Part shown: positions 63,683 to 64,000 of the stretch, in pieces
How the letters are laid out: the number at the start of each line of letters is the position of its first letter
How positions within the stretch are numbered: position 1 is the first letter of the stretch
Assembly (NCBI RefSeq): GCF_038002605.1
Contig: NZ_JBBOCT010000001.1
Location: forward strand, 2,294,001 to 2,358,000
DNA: 64,000 nt
Source: Bacillus sp. FSL K6-3431
Lineage (GTDB): Bacteria; Bacillota; Bacilli; Bacillales; Bacillaceae_C
Reading direction: 5' to 3'
Notes under the pieces: generated by a model
Databases searched by the model: none
What the model saw: only the letters and a program-made list of their open reading frames with translations
What the model was told of the DNA's origin: nothing
Position numbers and translations under genes: made by a program

Positions 63683-64000
63683 TTATCCTTTTACTGCCCC
63701 TGCTGTCATCCCTTTTACGAGATATTCTTCAAGCAGCATATAAATTACGATCGTCGGAATGATCGCGAGCGTCAATCCAGCCATTTGCGCACCATAATTT
63801 GTTGTGTACTGTCCTGCAAAATTAGCAAGCCCCAATGGCAGTGTCTTCAACGCGTCATCATTGATTAAGACTAGTGCGAATGAGAATTCATTCCAGTTAT
63901 TAATGAAATTCAAAATGACGACTGTTGCTAATGCTGGCATGGTCATTGGTAAAATAATCGACCAGAATATGCGAAACACACCACATCCATCCATGATGGC
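63683..64000 (-). CDS. Carbohydrate ABC transporter permease, C-terminal part (cut by window edge)
   Basis: The last 105 codons of a CUT1 MalG-type permease; the start lies beyond base 64000. The EAA loop (AIMDGCGVFRIFWSIILP) begins at the edge, FINNWNEFSFALVLINDDAL and TLPLGLANFAGQYTTNYGAQ follow, and the C-terminus EEYLVKGMTAGAVKG is typical. It lies 36 nt before the histidine kinase gene on the same strand, so importer and sensor genes probably share an operon. Nothing can be said about its substrate. Confidence 0.9.
   Translation of the reverse strand, partial: AIMDGCGVFRIFWSIILPMTMPALATVVILNFINNWNEFSFALVLINDDALKTLPLGLANFAGQYTTNYGAQMAGLTLAIIPTIVIYMLLEEYLVKGMTAGAVKG

Noticed and set aside
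1-64000. tRNA, rRNA, riboswitch or phage genes
   Set aside because: Nothing with the expected conserved sequences was noticed on reading; a covariance search was not possible here.

Overview
The window is low-GC DNA with strong AGGAGG-type ribosome binding sites, CcpA-type cre sequences, LplABC/YesMN/YesL-type genes, a xylA-xylB/xylR pair, a SLAP-domain protein and a LysM-M14 peptidase. This points to a Bacillaceae chromosome, probably an Oceanobacillus/Gracilibacillus/Virgibacillus-like relative; the species is not identified. It is almost wholly a carbohydrate-utilisation island. No rRNA, tRNA, phage, CRISPR or intact transposase gene was seen.

Layout. (1) 1-5041, minus strand: an LplABC-type importer followed by a metallophosphoesterase and a PHP-domain phosphoesterase cut by the window edge. 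(2) 5721-15584, minus: an alpha-mannoside operon (GH38, GH125, YesL/DUF624, a second GH38) followed by a small unknown protein and a CehA/McbA-type PHP hydrolase. Upstream lie a candidate promoter and two cre sites. (3) 16224-22967, minus: GntR/LacI-type regulator, ABC importer and two Gfo/Idh/MocA oxidoreductases. (4) 23148-27398, minus: two GH127-type genes flanking a dead permease gene that carries a 211-nt mobile-element-like insertion; a divergent AraC regulator follows. (5) 28536-32785: xylA-xylB with divergent xylR. (6) 33093-39730, plus: YesL/DUF624, GntR/LacI-type regulator, LplBCA-type importer and GH43. (7) 39878-44917: galK-galE-galT with a divergent ROK regulator. (8) 44982-49763: M14 peptidase, a 41-nt tandem repeat array, manA, VanZ, SLAP protein and low-molecular-weight phosphatase. 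(9) 49913-59933, minus: two GH172 (DUF2961) genes, ABC importer, SDR, KdsD-like sugar-phosphate isomerase, LacI regulator and ribokinase-like kinase. Five near-identical LacI-type operators tie this locus together. (10) 60334-64000, minus: YesN/YesM-type two-component system and the end of another permease gene.

How it works together: every glycosidase lacks a signal peptide and nearly every cluster has a lipoprotein-dependent importer, so the strategy is to import oligosaccharides and hydrolyse them inside the cell. No importer ATPase is encoded here, so a shared MsmX-type ATPase elsewhere is implied. Liberated mannose, xylose and galactose can enter central metabolism through manA, xylAB and galKTE. 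The most interesting unit is region 9, which reads as a possible D-arabinofuranoside catabolic pathway: GH172, then a ribokinase-like kinase, then a CBS-less arabinose-5-phosphate isomerase. Structured non-coding elements include two copies of an IS200/IS605-like element without a transposase gene, 41-nt tandem arrays at two loci 35 kb apart, and a hairpin directly after every complete solute-binding-protein gene.
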